Shown here piece by piece: positions 16,938 to 25,085 of a DNA stretch of 64,000 nt. Origin of the DNA: Paenibacillus sp. LS1 (GTDB lineage: Bacteria > Bacillota > Bacilli > Paenibacillales > Paenibacillaceae); assembly GCF_026013365.1 (NCBI RefSeq), contig NZ_JAPDOE010000012.1, positions 62,001-126,000 on the forward strand, written 5' to 3'. Position numbers and translations under genes: made by a program. Under the pieces are notes generated by a model, which was given only the letters and a program-made list of their open reading frames with translations, had not been told where the DNA came from and searched no databases. How positions within the stretch are numbered: position 1 is the stretch's first letter; every line of letters starts with the position of its first letter.

Positions 16938-17669
16938 TTATTTGATACCTTTAGCCTTCTCCATATGCTCTGACCGAATCTGAGGATCCGTGGAATTGAC
17001 GGATGAGAGCAGAGCGTAGATCGCCTGAATATCCTTCTCTTGAAATACGGTCTCAGGAACTTCAGTCTCAAGTCGTTCTGTCTTGCGCTGAATGGTCTCT
17101 ACCAATTCATGATCGTAGATGATCAGTTCATCCGAATTCACATATCTCACAGCAGGATCAACACTGATGCGGCAACGGTTCGTGAAGGTCACCATGGAGA
17201 CGAGACGTACTCTTTTGTAGTCTCCAAGGTGTGCATGGATGGCTTCCACATGTGCACGATGCTGCATGAGCGGATTGTACATTTTGACTCGGCTGCTGCT
17301 GACCGACCAATTGGCCTCTCTTCGTCCGCCGCGGATCTCACCTGTCGTCAGATTCCGGGTTTCGATCACGAAGATTGCCCGCGGACCGATCACGACATGA
17401 TCAATCTGCGAATAACCGGAGCGTGACTTCGGATTGGTAACGAGTAAGTCGTTCAGCACTTTATATTCACTTGGAAGACCAATCAGCTGATCTGCTGTAC
17501 TAGGCTCCTCCGGCTGACGTGTCCAATCCCCTTCCGCTTTTTTCTTGCGCTTACTGCGGACCATACGCGGGGGAATGGTTGTCGTCGATGGTAACGCTGA
17601 AGCGGAGGCTGTAATCTGGTTCGCAAGCTCTGGCTGTGTCTTGAACAGAGACAGGATTTTCTTGAACAT
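16938..17669 (-). CDS. NERD-domain protein with an altered nuclease core
   Basis: A 243-residue protein. The first ~60 residues are variable and basic (SKRKKKAEG). A NERD (nuclease-related) domain covers about 65-180, with SQIDHVVIGPRAIFVIETRN. In the PD-(D/E)xK-like core, D90 and E103 are kept but the usual lysine two residues after E103 is arginine (R105), so nuclease activity may be weakened or lost. The start at 17669 lies 7 bp after GGAG; a TTG two codons earlier is less likely. Monocistronic. A second NERD protein in this window (47.7-49.6 kb) keeps the lysine. Confidence 0.8.
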   Translation of the reverse strand: MFKKILSLFKTQPELANQITASASALPSTTTIPPRMVRSKRKKKAEGDWTRQPEEPSTADQLIGLPSEYKVLNDLLVTNPKSRSGYSQIDHVVIGPRAIFVIETRNLTTGEIRGGRREANWSVSSSRVKMYNPLMQHRAHVEAIHAHLGDYKRVRLVSMVTFTNRCRISVDPAVRYVNSDELIIYDHELVETIQRKTERLETEVPETVFQEKDIQAIYALLSSVNSTDPQIRSEHMEKAKGIK

Positions 17670-17885
17670 GGGCAAGCTCCGTTCTATTGTAGTGTGGTTT
17701 ACGGGTGACCATTACAGGAGGAATAACATCCTTTGACACATTCATTATGTAAACTTCTATTACTTATGTCGGATAAAGAGGGGGAAAAATAAAGGGAAAA
17801 CGATCAAAATCTCTCCAATACGCAAAGTACATATGAACATTTAACCAATTCTGTGACTTTAGACGCATAAACAAGCCGCAAAATT

Positions 17886-17934
17886 AAAAAAACAGCGCAA
17901 CCTTTCCTGAATAGAAAAAGAATACGCTGCTGTT
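17886..17934 (-). terminator. Terminator of the YkwC-like gene
   Basis: AACAGC/GCTGTT arms plus an extra G-C pair across a bulge, followed on the minus strand by a seven-T run. Confidence 0.7.
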
Positions 17935-17944
17935 CTCTGGGTTG

Positions 17945-18838
17945 TTAAGCCTGAAGATAATAGGTGTAGAGCACTTGTGTACCCTTCTCTTCCAGACCAT
18001 TATTCGCTATTTCTTGATACAGGGATTCGGCCAGCGCCAGTCCAGGCGTTTTCATGCCCATCGCTTTTGCAGACTCCAGTGCAATTCCCATGTCTTTGAT
18101 AAAATGTTTCACATAGAATCCAGGCTCATAATCGCCTGCGATCATGCGCGGACCGAGATTGCTGAGCGACCAGCTTCCGGCTGCACCGGTAGCAATGCTC
18201 TTCAGCACGGTCTCCGCGTCCAGACCAGACGTCTTGGCATAGGCGAGTGCTTCGCATACACCCATCATGCCAGAGGCAATAGCAATCTGGTTGCACATTT
18301 TGGTATGCTGCCCGGCTCCCGCCTTGCCTTGCAGTACAATGTTGCTACCCATCTGCTCAAACAGCGGACGCACAGCTTCAAAGGCCTCCGAGCTACCTCC
18401 AACCATAATGGATAGCTTCGCGTTCTGCGCTCCGATATCGCCGCCCGACACAGGCGCGTCCAGTGCATGCAGTCCTTTGGCTTCCGCAGCTTCAAAGATT
18501 CGTGCAGCCAGTAGCGGACTGGAGGTCGTCATATCAATCAGATATGACCCCGGTTTGGCATTGGCTACGAGACCATCCTCACCGAGATAAATCTCCTCGA
18601 CATCTTTCGGATACCCCACCATTGTGATGATGACATCACACGTGGCAGCCAGTTTGCCTGGTGTGTCATGCCATACGGCACCTTCTTTTACCAACGCTTC
18701 CGCTTTGGCAGCAGTTCGCGTGTAGACATGCAGCGGATATCCAGCCTGCTGGATGTGCCCAGCCATACTTTTACCCATCACGCCTGTACCAATAAAGCCA
18801 ACTTTCGTCTCTCCAGGTGCTTTCGTCGTATTTGTCAT
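17945..18838 (-). CDS. NAD(P)-dependent beta-hydroxyacid dehydrogenase (YkwC-like)
   Basis: A 297-residue enzyme of the 3-hydroxyisobutyrate dehydrogenase family. The N-terminal Rossmann motif is GFIGTGVMGKSMAGH (residues ~14-28), the substrate motif DAPVSGGDIGAQNAKL is near 125-140, and the conserved catalytic lysine lies in GAGQHTKMCNQ (near 180). The all-helical C-terminal half mediates dimerisation. RBS GGGAGGA precedes the ATG by 9 bp. It is monocistronic. The reaction is oxidation of a 3-hydroxyacid such as 3-hydroxyisobutyrate, or reduction of tartronate semialdehyde; the physiological substrate is not deducible here. Confidence 0.92.
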   Translation of the reverse strand: MTNTTKAPGETKVGFIGTGVMGKSMAGHIQQAGYPLHVYTRTAAKAEALVKEGAVWHDTPGKLAATCDVIITMVGYPKDVEEIYLGEDGLVANAKPGSYLIDMTTSSPLLAARIFEAAEAKGLHALDAPVSGGDIGAQNAKLSIMVGGSSEAFEAVRPLFEQMGSNIVLQGKAGAGQHTKMCNQIAIASGMMGVCEALAYAKTSGLDAETVLKSIATGAAGSWSLSNLGPRMIAGDYEPGFYVKHFIKDMGIALESAKAMGMKTPGLALAESLYQEIANNGLEEKGTQVLYTYYLQA

Positions 18839-19033
18839 CGCAGGTTTCCTCCCTATTTCTCTATACTTCGCTCAGTGCTTGTCTTCGACATTGCTATATC
18901 TGTATGTTAAAGCTTTCTGGCTGGCTCGTCCATCTCGTTTGCGGCTTTCTGTGAAAAAAACTGAAAAAGGAATCAACTTCCCATATGCTGTACAACCTAA
19001 CGTAAACTTCCTTCATTGGAAAGGAGGATTCGC

Positions 19034-20155
19034 ATGAGTCGTGAAAAAGGTCAAATCACCATTTGGTTGTCCTTTTCCATCATTTTATTAAGTGCCGGAC
19101 TGGTCTGCCATGTCTTGTCCATTCCAGCAATACTGGAAGCTGCGGGCAGAGACGGATGGTTATCTGTTGTCGCAGCCGCTCCCTTGTTCATGTTGTTTCT
19201 ATGTATGATGTACATCATTATTCGGCGTGTACGTGGACAGCGATTAACCGATTGGATTACGCGAGAATTCGGTGCGGTTCCATCTTGGATCTTCCGCATC
19301 TCCGCTTCCATTCTGCTATTCACGCTTGGCACACATACGTTGTATGAGACAACTAACTGGACCGTGTCCACATATCTTCAATTCACGCCTCCCTATGTTC
19401 TGGCAGGTGGCGGAGCGCTGGTTGCTGCCTGGGCGGCGGCCAAAGGCATACGATCCATTGCGATGACTTCCAGTCTGCTGCTGCCCTTTGTAATACTACT
19501 TGGTTACTTTGTAATGTCCGCCAATATGAAATACAAAGACTACAGTCTATTGTTCCCGATCATGGAGAACGGCATGGGTCCCGTGTGGCGGGGCATGATC
19601 TACTCCCTTGCCGGACTAATGGAAATTTGGATTCTCATGCTGTTCCAACATGAAGTCAAAGGCAAAATTCGTTGGTGGTATGTTCTGATCCTCGGTATTT
19701 TCATGCTCAGTATGGCGATCGGACCAACCATCGGAGCCATCGTGGAATTCGGTCCCGAAGAAGCAGCCAAACAACGGAACAGTCCCTATGAGCAATGGAA
19801 ACTTGTGAATATCGGAAAGTTGCTGCAACACGTTGATTTTTTATCCATCTATCAGTGGCTTAGTGGTTCCTTCGCAAGGGTGGCCATATCTATGTATCTC
19901 ATCGTGGATCTGCTCAATTTCCGTAGACCGAAGAAAAGATATATCGCCATTCTTACCATTACCGTGATCATGAGCTTCATGGCGATGCAATGGTGGCGCA
20001 TTGATTACGTGGATTATTATGTGGACCATATTCAGTTCCCGGTCATGCTCGCGTACGTATCCGTCGTTACCGTGATATTAACGATGGCTGCATTAATCCA
20101 TAAAAAGGACAAGGAGGCTCCCGAACGTGCCGATCTCAACCCAGCCCAAGAATAA
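19034..20155 (+). CDS. Spore germinant receptor B-subunit (GerKB/GerAB family)
   Basis: A 373-residue membrane protein of the amino-acid permease-like GerAB family, with about ten membrane segments (TIWLSFSIILLSAGLVCHVL, LVAAWAAAKGIRSIAM). It sits in the inner spore membrane and binds the germinant. The start at 19034 follows AAAGGAGG by 7 bp; the TTG at 19016 is less likely. It is the first gene of a B-A-C cluster and overlaps the next gene by 29 bp. Such operons are expressed in the forespore under SigG; no convincing SigG promoter was found in the ~190 bp upstream. Confidence 0.9.
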   Translation: MSREKGQITIWLSFSIILLSAGLVCHVLSIPAILEAAGRDGWLSVVAAAPLFMLFLCMMYIIIRRVRGQRLTDWITREFGAVPSWIFRISASILLFTLGTHTLYETTNWTVSTYLQFTPPYVLAGGGALVAAWAAAKGIRSIAMTSSLLLPFVILLGYFVMSANMKYKDYSLLFPIMENGMGPVWRGMIYSLAGLMEIWILMLFQHEVKGKIRWWYVLILGIFMLSMAIGPTIGAIVEFGPEEAAKQRNSPYEQWKLVNIGKLLQHVDFLSIYQWLSGSFARVAISMYLIVDLLNFRRPKKRYIAILTITVIMSFMAMQWWRIDYVDYYVDHIQFPVMLAYVSVVTVILTMAALIHKKDKEAPERADLNPAQE

Positions 20156-21629
20156 TCGTGAAGTTGAACCGTTCCGAATGAACGAGCATAACTTGAATAC
20201 CTTTTTTGCCGGATCTGACGACGTCATCATTAATAGTCACATGATCGGTGAATCTCCGATGCAGATCCTTATGGCCTATTGCAGCGGTATGGTCGACAGT
20301 GAGGCGATCTATGATATTATTCTCCCTGAACTGAAACGAACGTATGAACAAACACACTTTTTCCGTACGTCCGATATTGAGAAATGTATCAGCCTGCAAT
20401 GGACCCGAATGGACCTGCAAGATCCGGCATTCGGAACCGAGCTGATGTCTCTCCGTGTTTTTGAAGGCCATATGCTGATCTGCATCCCTTCTCTTCAAGC
20501 CATGTGGAGTATTGATATTTCCAACATCCCGACACGGACACCGGAGGAATCGACCACCGAAGTTTCGATTCGCGGGGCAAGAGACGGGTTCATTGAACCC
20601 CTTGCCGTCAATATTGCTCTTATACGCACACGTCTGCGTACGAACCAACTGGCCTGCAATATCGAACTGATCGGTTCACGTTCTGCAACCAAGGTGGCAC
20701 TGATGTATATCAAGAATATCGCCAATCCGGAGCTGATCGAAGACGTCCAGGATCGGTTGCGTAAGATTGAGACCGAACGCATCTTGACCGCCAATGAACT
20801 GGAAGAGTTGCTGTCGCCTTCGAAGATTACTTTGTTTCCCGTCACCCATTATACGGGTAGGCCTGACTTTGCTGCGGAATGTCTCCTGAACGGACGTTTT
20901 ATCCTCATTGTCGACGGCAATCCCAGCGCCATTATTGGGCCGGTCAATCTGTTTCTTTTGCTCAAATCACCGGAGGATGCCAGCTTTCCCTTCTTGCCTG
21001 TGAACGTAGGACGGATGCTGCGCTTTCTTGGTCTGATGATCACCGTGTTCCTGCCTGGCTTTTATATTGCGCTGACCTCATTTCATATGGACCAGATCCC
21101 CTTCCCTCTGGTTGCAACGATATCCGTTGGACGGATGGGGTTGCCGATGGAATCGGGAGTGGAAATGTTCTTCATCATGCTGTTAATGGAGCTGTTCCGA
21201 GAGGCGGGGGTACGTTTACCAAGTGCCATCGGCCAGACACTGACAGTCGTCGGAGGTCTCATTATCGGAGATTCTGCTATCCGAGCCGGTATGGTCTCTC
21301 CACTCATGATTGTCATTATCGCAGTCACCGTCGTAGCTGGAGCAACCATTGTGAACCAGGTCATGACCAGTTCTGTGCTGATCCTGCGCTTCCTCTGTTT
21401 TGTCCTGGGCGCTTCCCTCGGCATCTATGGGTTCATCCTGTCGTTAATTCTGTTCCTCATCTACCTGACGGATCTCAAATCATTTGGGATTCCGTATCTG
21501 ACACCGTTAACGCCGCTTCATTTCAAACAAGCGATAGCTTCCTTATTCAAACTGCCAAAAGGGCTGGGTAAACGCAGACCCGTCTATCTTGAGACCCAAG
21601 AACCGCACAAGAAAGGAAATGGACGATGA
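20127..21629 (+). CDS. Spore germinant receptor A-subunit (GerKA/GerAA family)
   Basis: A 500-residue GerA-family protein. The hydrophilic N-terminal domain (~1-280) contains GSDDVIINSHMIGES and the conserved QPKNNREVEPFRMN lead. Several membrane segments follow from ~290, with FLGLMITVFLPGFYIALTSF, the conserved GLPMESGVEMFFIMLLMELF and REAGVRLPSAIGQTLTVVGG. The GTG start at 20127 is preceded by AAGGAGG at 9 bp and lies inside the B-subunit gene. It forms the germinant channel complex with the B and C subunits. Confidence 0.92.
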   Translation: MPISTQPKNNREVEPFRMNEHNLNTFFAGSDDVIINSHMIGESPMQILMAYCSGMVDSEAIYDIILPELKRTYEQTHFFRTSDIEKCISLQWTRMDLQDPAFGTELMSLRVFEGHMLICIPSLQAMWSIDISNIPTRTPEESTTEVSIRGARDGFIEPLAVNIALIRTRLRTNQLACNIELIGSRSATKVALMYIKNIANPELIEDVQDRLRKIETERILTANELEELLSPSKITLFPVTHYTGRPDFAAECLLNGRFILIVDGNPSAIIGPVNLFLLLKSPEDASFPFLPVNVGRMLRFLGLMITVFLPGFYIALTSFHMDQIPFPLVATISVGRMGLPMESGVEMFFIMLLMELFREAGVRLPSAIGQTLTVVGGLIIGDSAIRAGMVSPLMIVIIAVTVVAGATIVNQVMTSSVLILRFLCFVLGASLGIYGFILSLILFLIYLTDLKSFGIPYLTPLTPLHFKQAIASLFKLPKGLGKRRPVYLETQEPHKKGNGR

Positions 21630-22789
21630 GACGCTTGTTGCAGCGATGTTTGCTGGGTCTGTTAAGCCTATTGATGTGCGTGATGACAAGTGGATGCTGG
21701 AGTGCCTTTGAAATCCAACAGGTAGACTACGCCAAAGCATTTGGCATTGATTATAAAGACGGCATGTATCATCTGTATGTACAAACACTGGATTTTGCCA
21801 GTGTCGCTAAAAGTGAAAGTTCGGCCAAAAGTGCCGATACGCCGCCTGTATGGGTCGGACATGCTGAAGGGAAAACATTGAGCCTGGCGCTAAACGAACT
21901 GTTTCGTACAGCTCAATTACACATGGCTTGGGGGCATGTGACAGCCATCGTCATGGCCGAAGGAGTGCTCACCAGCAAACATATCAAAGAAGTGTTCGAC
22001 ATGCTGGGACGTTTTCCAGAATCCCGTTATACGACTTGGGTGTATGGAACCCGTGAGCCACTGGAGAAAATCCTGAGTGCAACGTCCATCTATAATATGT
22101 CGCCCTTGGACAGCATTCTTCATAACCCGCTGCCCACGTACATGGAAGAATCGTTATACCCGCCTGTGCTCAGCTTTAAGCTCATTGCAACGCATAATGA
22201 TCCAGCTACAACGACGTATCTGCCGAGTCTTGCATTGAACAATACTCAATGGTCTGAGAACCAAAAGAAACACGATCTATTTCTGGTCGAAGGGGCCTTT
22301 TTTGAAAGGACGGGGGTTAACTTTGAGTTCCTGCCACGCAGTCAGCTCCCCGGTTATCACTGGCTAATCAAGGACATGCGGCGGGCCCCATTACTTGTTC
22401 AGAAGGATGGAACGATCTATGGGGCCCTCAGTGTAGGATTGCCGAAGATCAAAATCAAACCTGTCATTCAGGGTGAAGAGGTCAAGTTCAACATTGACGC
22501 CCAATACCTAACCGCCCTGTACGAATATCTGGTGCCTACCACTTATAATGAAATGATCCAGATTAGTGAAGTGAAATTGCGGGAGCAAATCATGCAGACC
22601 TATCGTCACGGCCTTGAGCGTGGTGTTGATATTTACGGTCTTCAGGAGAAGCTGTATCGCAAAAATCCGAAGCTCTGGCGCAAGTTATCAAACAATGGGA
22701 GCAAGATGATGCTTACGGAAGACTCGATCCATGATTTGAAGATTCACCTCACCATCCCGTATACAGGGAAATATAAGAGGAAAGTATAG
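21626..22789 (+). CDS. Spore germination lipoprotein, Ger(x)C family (GerKC)
   Basis: A 387-residue lipoprotein with a signal peptide ending in TSGCWS and the Ger(x)C family pattern QVDYAKAFGIDYKDGMYHL and VGHAEGKTLSLALNELFRTA. It is anchored on the outside of the inner spore membrane and completes the receptor. The ATG overlaps the A-subunit stop by 4 bp (ATGA). A strong terminator follows. Confidence 0.92.
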   Translation: MRRLLQRCLLGLLSLLMCVMTSGCWSAFEIQQVDYAKAFGIDYKDGMYHLYVQTLDFASVAKSESSAKSADTPPVWVGHAEGKTLSLALNELFRTAQLHMAWGHVTAIVMAEGVLTSKHIKEVFDMLGRFPESRYTTWVYGTREPLEKILSATSIYNMSPLDSILHNPLPTYMEESLYPPVLSFKLIATHNDPATTTYLPSLALNNTQWSENQKKHDLFLVEGAFFERTGVNFEFLPRSQLPGYHWLIKDMRRAPLLVQKDGTIYGALSVGLPKIKIKPVIQGEEVKFNIDAQYLTALYEYLVPTTYNEMIQISEVKLREQIMQTYRHGLERGVDIYGLQEKLYRKNPKLWRKLSNNGSKMMLTEDSIHDLKIHLTIPYTGKYKRKV

Positions 22790-22799
22790 GAATAACGTG

Positions 22800-22842
22800 A
22801 AACACCCCTTTGCCCGTCTGGTACGACGGATAAGGGGTGTTT
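22800..22842 (+). terminator. Terminator of the germination operon
   Basis: AAACACCCCTT pairs perfectly with AAGGGGTGTTT, with an inner CCGTC/GACGG stem. Confidence 0.85.
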
Positions 22843-22926
22843 GTGTATATGGATGTAATTCGTTTGCAGTTCGAATCATGCAGATCTAGTCCTGCGAAAT
22901 TTTCATTCCATAAGCCAGCCTGCTTC

Positions 22927-23502
22927 CTAATCTTCACTATTTAGAGATGAGTATATGATGTGACCTTCGTCGTTCAATCCTTTTATGTCCCATATCATCT
23001 CATAAATCGGCTGCTGGATTAACGCATACCACAACCTGCCGCTGAATTGATCGGAAGACGATTCCACGATTTCCGCTTCCAACCGTGAAGATGCCAGATT
23101 TGGTTCGTAGCGAATATGCACCTGGGTAATGTCAGCATCGTGGAGATACCCGTATATAATATAGAGCATTTTGCCTTTAGGCTCCTCGTATCCTGATATA
23201 TGAGAAGAAAGCGGCTCGGCCGGGTTATCCTGCAGACCACTGCCTATTCTGGCCAGTTCGGAGAACCACATCTTTTGCTGGATCAAAGCAGGAGTCAGGT
23301 TATTCGTAGTGAGATCTTGATATAAAACCAATTGTGTTCGTGGTTCAATAGTTGTAACTAGCTTTACCTGTTCGGAATCAATACCATTCTTGCTGAGCAC
23401 TGAATCGATGTCCTGCGGACCACAAGAACGTATCAAAAACAGAGCGACCAATACAAAGAACAACACGTACGCTACCCGTTTACGGTTGCTTATCTTGGGC
23501 AT
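22927..23502 (-). CDS. Membrane-anchored protein of unknown function
   Basis: A 191-residue protein with one N-terminal membrane anchor (VAYVLFFVLVALFLI) followed by RSCG, which could be a weak lipobox, and a ~165-residue extracellular domain. AAGGAGAGG lies 8 bp before the ATG. It converges with the germination operon and is not part of it. Family not recognised. Confidence 0.75.
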   Translation of the reverse strand: MPKISNRKRVAYVLFFVLVALFLIRSCGPQDIDSVLSKNGIDSEQVKLVTTIEPRTQLVLYQDLTTNNLTPALIQQKMWFSELARIGSGLQDNPAEPLSSHISGYEEPKGKMLYIIYGYLHDADITQVHIRYEPNLASSRLEAEIVESSSDQFSGRLWYALIQQPIYEMIWDIKGLNDEGHIIYSSLNSED

Positions 23503-23660
23503 AGATTAACCTCTCCTTAAAATTGAATCTTTATAAACAATTAATTATCTTAGAAATGGTATGTCAGATAGTGCTGCCCCGAAGTAATTCACAGCATCCA
23601 TGCAGCGATCTATAACAATGGCAACTGTATGGACAAAGACCACCTACTCTCAACTAACTT

Positions 23661-23901
23661 TCACTTCTTATAATAATGCATTACCCGCAACCGAGTAGTC
23701 AGGATTAAGGTCTGAGGAATGAGCACAAAAACAATATACATAAGTACAATTAACCATAGATGTGCGGCAAAATGTTCTGCACCGAACGATGGTTTCGGAC
23801 GTTCAATCCAATATCGGTCCCCAGCTCTGGAAGACAAAGATAATGGCAGGATACAGAAGATTGATGGTCCAGCGCCAGATGTTGTTAGTATAAAGATTCA
23901 T
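23661..23901 (-). pseudogene. Small membrane protein gene broken by a +1 frameshift in a C-run
   Basis: On the minus strand an ATG at 23901 with an upstream GAGGTG opens a frame reading MNLYTNNIWRWTINLLYPA and IIFVFQSWG, which hits a stop after 32 codons. After a one-base shift at the C-run 23819-23822 (GGGG on the coding strand) a natural-looking membrane-protein tail continues (GAEHFAAHLWLIVLMYIVF, LIPQTLILTTRLRVMHYYKK) to a stop at 23661. With one G removed the gene would encode about 79 residues with two membrane segments. It is either a pseudogene, a phase-variable homopolymer or a sequencing error. Confidence 0.6.
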
Positions 23902-24093
23902 AATGCTTCACCTCGTTACATAACGTTGAAACTGTGCGTGAAAATACAGGCTACAAAAATTAGCGAAGATATGTACTCTCGAGATTTTAATAGGTTATCC
24001 AATTACATACTGGGACAGAAATGAAGAAAATAAGCATCATTTTGGATATTATTGCTCATACTACCTTCAGGAAATTATCGAAGGAGTGACAGT

Positions 24094-24627
24094 ATGAGGT
24101 TAAAAAGGTTCATCGCCGTTGGAGCCGTGTTAACTTGCTCAACTCTGTTATGGGGCTGTGGCAATGGCACTGCGAATAATGCTTCCCAGCAACAGAATAA
24201 CACCGTTCGGTCGGAGAGTTGGAGCGATCCCAAACGACTGGAAGCTTCCCATCTTGAGGCGCTTGAGCGTATGGAGAAAGATCATATCCACCGGATGGTT
24301 TCACTTAGTGCAAGTACAGATGGAGACAAAGTAATGACCACGCTTGAACGGTCGAGTCAGAAGCTGGAGGAAATGAGACCCCTCGCCGAAATGCTCCAGC
24401 ATGAAGGCCATCCAGCATTATTACAGCAAATTCAGGAGATGTCCCGTGATATCCAAGGTTCCAAATCCGTCGTGGCTGAGATGAAAAATTTACCTCAGGA
24501 CGGTAAAATTAAGATTCAGTCTGAGAACTCCGATTCTTTGCATCACATCAGTAGCTTCCGCGATTACCACCAGTATATCCAAGAGAAAATTCAAACTTTG
24601 AACAAGAATAATACTGATTTACATTAA
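24094..24627 (+). CDS. Small lipoprotein with helical, coiled-coil-like domain
   Basis: About 177 residues. The signal peptide ends in the lipobox LWGC. After an Asn/Gln-rich tether the chain is strongly helical (KRLEASHLEALERMEKDH, SQKLEEMRPLAEMLQHEG, LLQQIQEMSRDIQ). The ATG at 24094 follows GAAGGAG by good spacing; the ATG at 24052 lacks an RBS. It is monocistronic. Function not recognised. Confidence 0.75.
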   Translation: MRLKRFIAVGAVLTCSTLLWGCGNGTANNASQQQNNTVRSESWSDPKRLEASHLEALERMEKDHIHRMVSLSASTDGDKVMTTLERSSQKLEEMRPLAEMLQHEGHPALLQQIQEMSRDIQGSKSVVAEMKNLPQDGKIKIQSENSDSLHHISSFRDYHQYIQEKIQTLNKNNTDLH

Positions 24628-24689
24628 TTAGTAATAGCTGCTTACCCAAGTGACTTCAATCGATACAATTGTATGAACGAAGCAAAAAT

Positions 24690-24722
24690 AGTTAGGTGGG
24701 AAGATTCTTCCTATCTGACTAT
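24690..24722. terminator. Bidirectional hairpin between convergent genes
   Basis: Imperfect inverted repeat around GGAAGA/TCTTCC with AGT/ACT outer arms and T/A-rich flanks. It separates the lipoprotein gene from the convergent WXG100-like gene. Confidence 0.5.
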
Positions 24723-24746
24723 TTACGTGTGAGCAGATATAGACAA

Positions 24747-25043
24747 TCACTGTATCCTGCTGCGATTTCTTTGATCTTCTCTGTCTGCTTCCTCCATCTT
24801 GCGAATATATCGCTTTAATTCCTCCTTATGAGCTTCAAGTTCAGTCAGTTTCACAGATGCTCCCTCTACAAAAGACTGCATCTTATAAGTTAACTCCTCT
24901 GCCGATCTTCCTACCCAGTCCTGCTGCAACCTCCCATGAATCGAACGCATCTTCTGTTCCTGTTGTACAAGTCGTTGCTGCAATTGTTCGCATTGTTGAA
25001 CGGCTCTTCGTAAATCCGACAGGGATACGGATATTCTGCCCAT
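24747..25043 (-). CDS. WXG100-like small helical protein, putative targeting partner of the lipase
   Basis: A 98-residue, highly charged helical-hairpin protein with the turn motif W43-V-G45 (QQDWVGRSAEEL), the hallmark of WXG100/ESAT-6-like type VII secretion proteins. The ATG at 25043 is chosen because AGGAGG lies 9 bp upstream; a GTG two codons earlier is too close to it. It starts 42 bp after the lipase gene stop on the same strand, so the two are co-transcribed. In known T7SS lipase and LXG effector loci such small partners form an export complex with the effector. That role is inferred from context. Confidence 0.75.
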   Translation of the reverse strand: MGRISVSLSDLRRAVQQCEQLQQRLVQQEQKMRSIHGRLQQDWVGRSAEELTYKMQSFVEGASVKLTELEAHKEELKRYIRKMEEADREDQRNRSRIQ

Positions 25044-25085
25044 GTCCACTTTCCTCCTGTTAATCTATCTATATAAATCCCATTA

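Noticed and set aside
18839..19033. SigG promoter for the germination operon
   Set aside because: CATATGC near 18983 resembles a SigG -10, but no -35 lies at the correct spacing.
20879..21571. 230-codon frame overlapping the germination A-subunit gene
   Set aside because: Out-of-phase shadow of the gerA-family gene, with no ribosome site and unnatural composition.
23719..24024. 101-codon frame on the plus strand
   Set aside because: No RBS, no protein-like pattern, and it is antisense to the frameshifted membrane gene, which explains its lack of stops.
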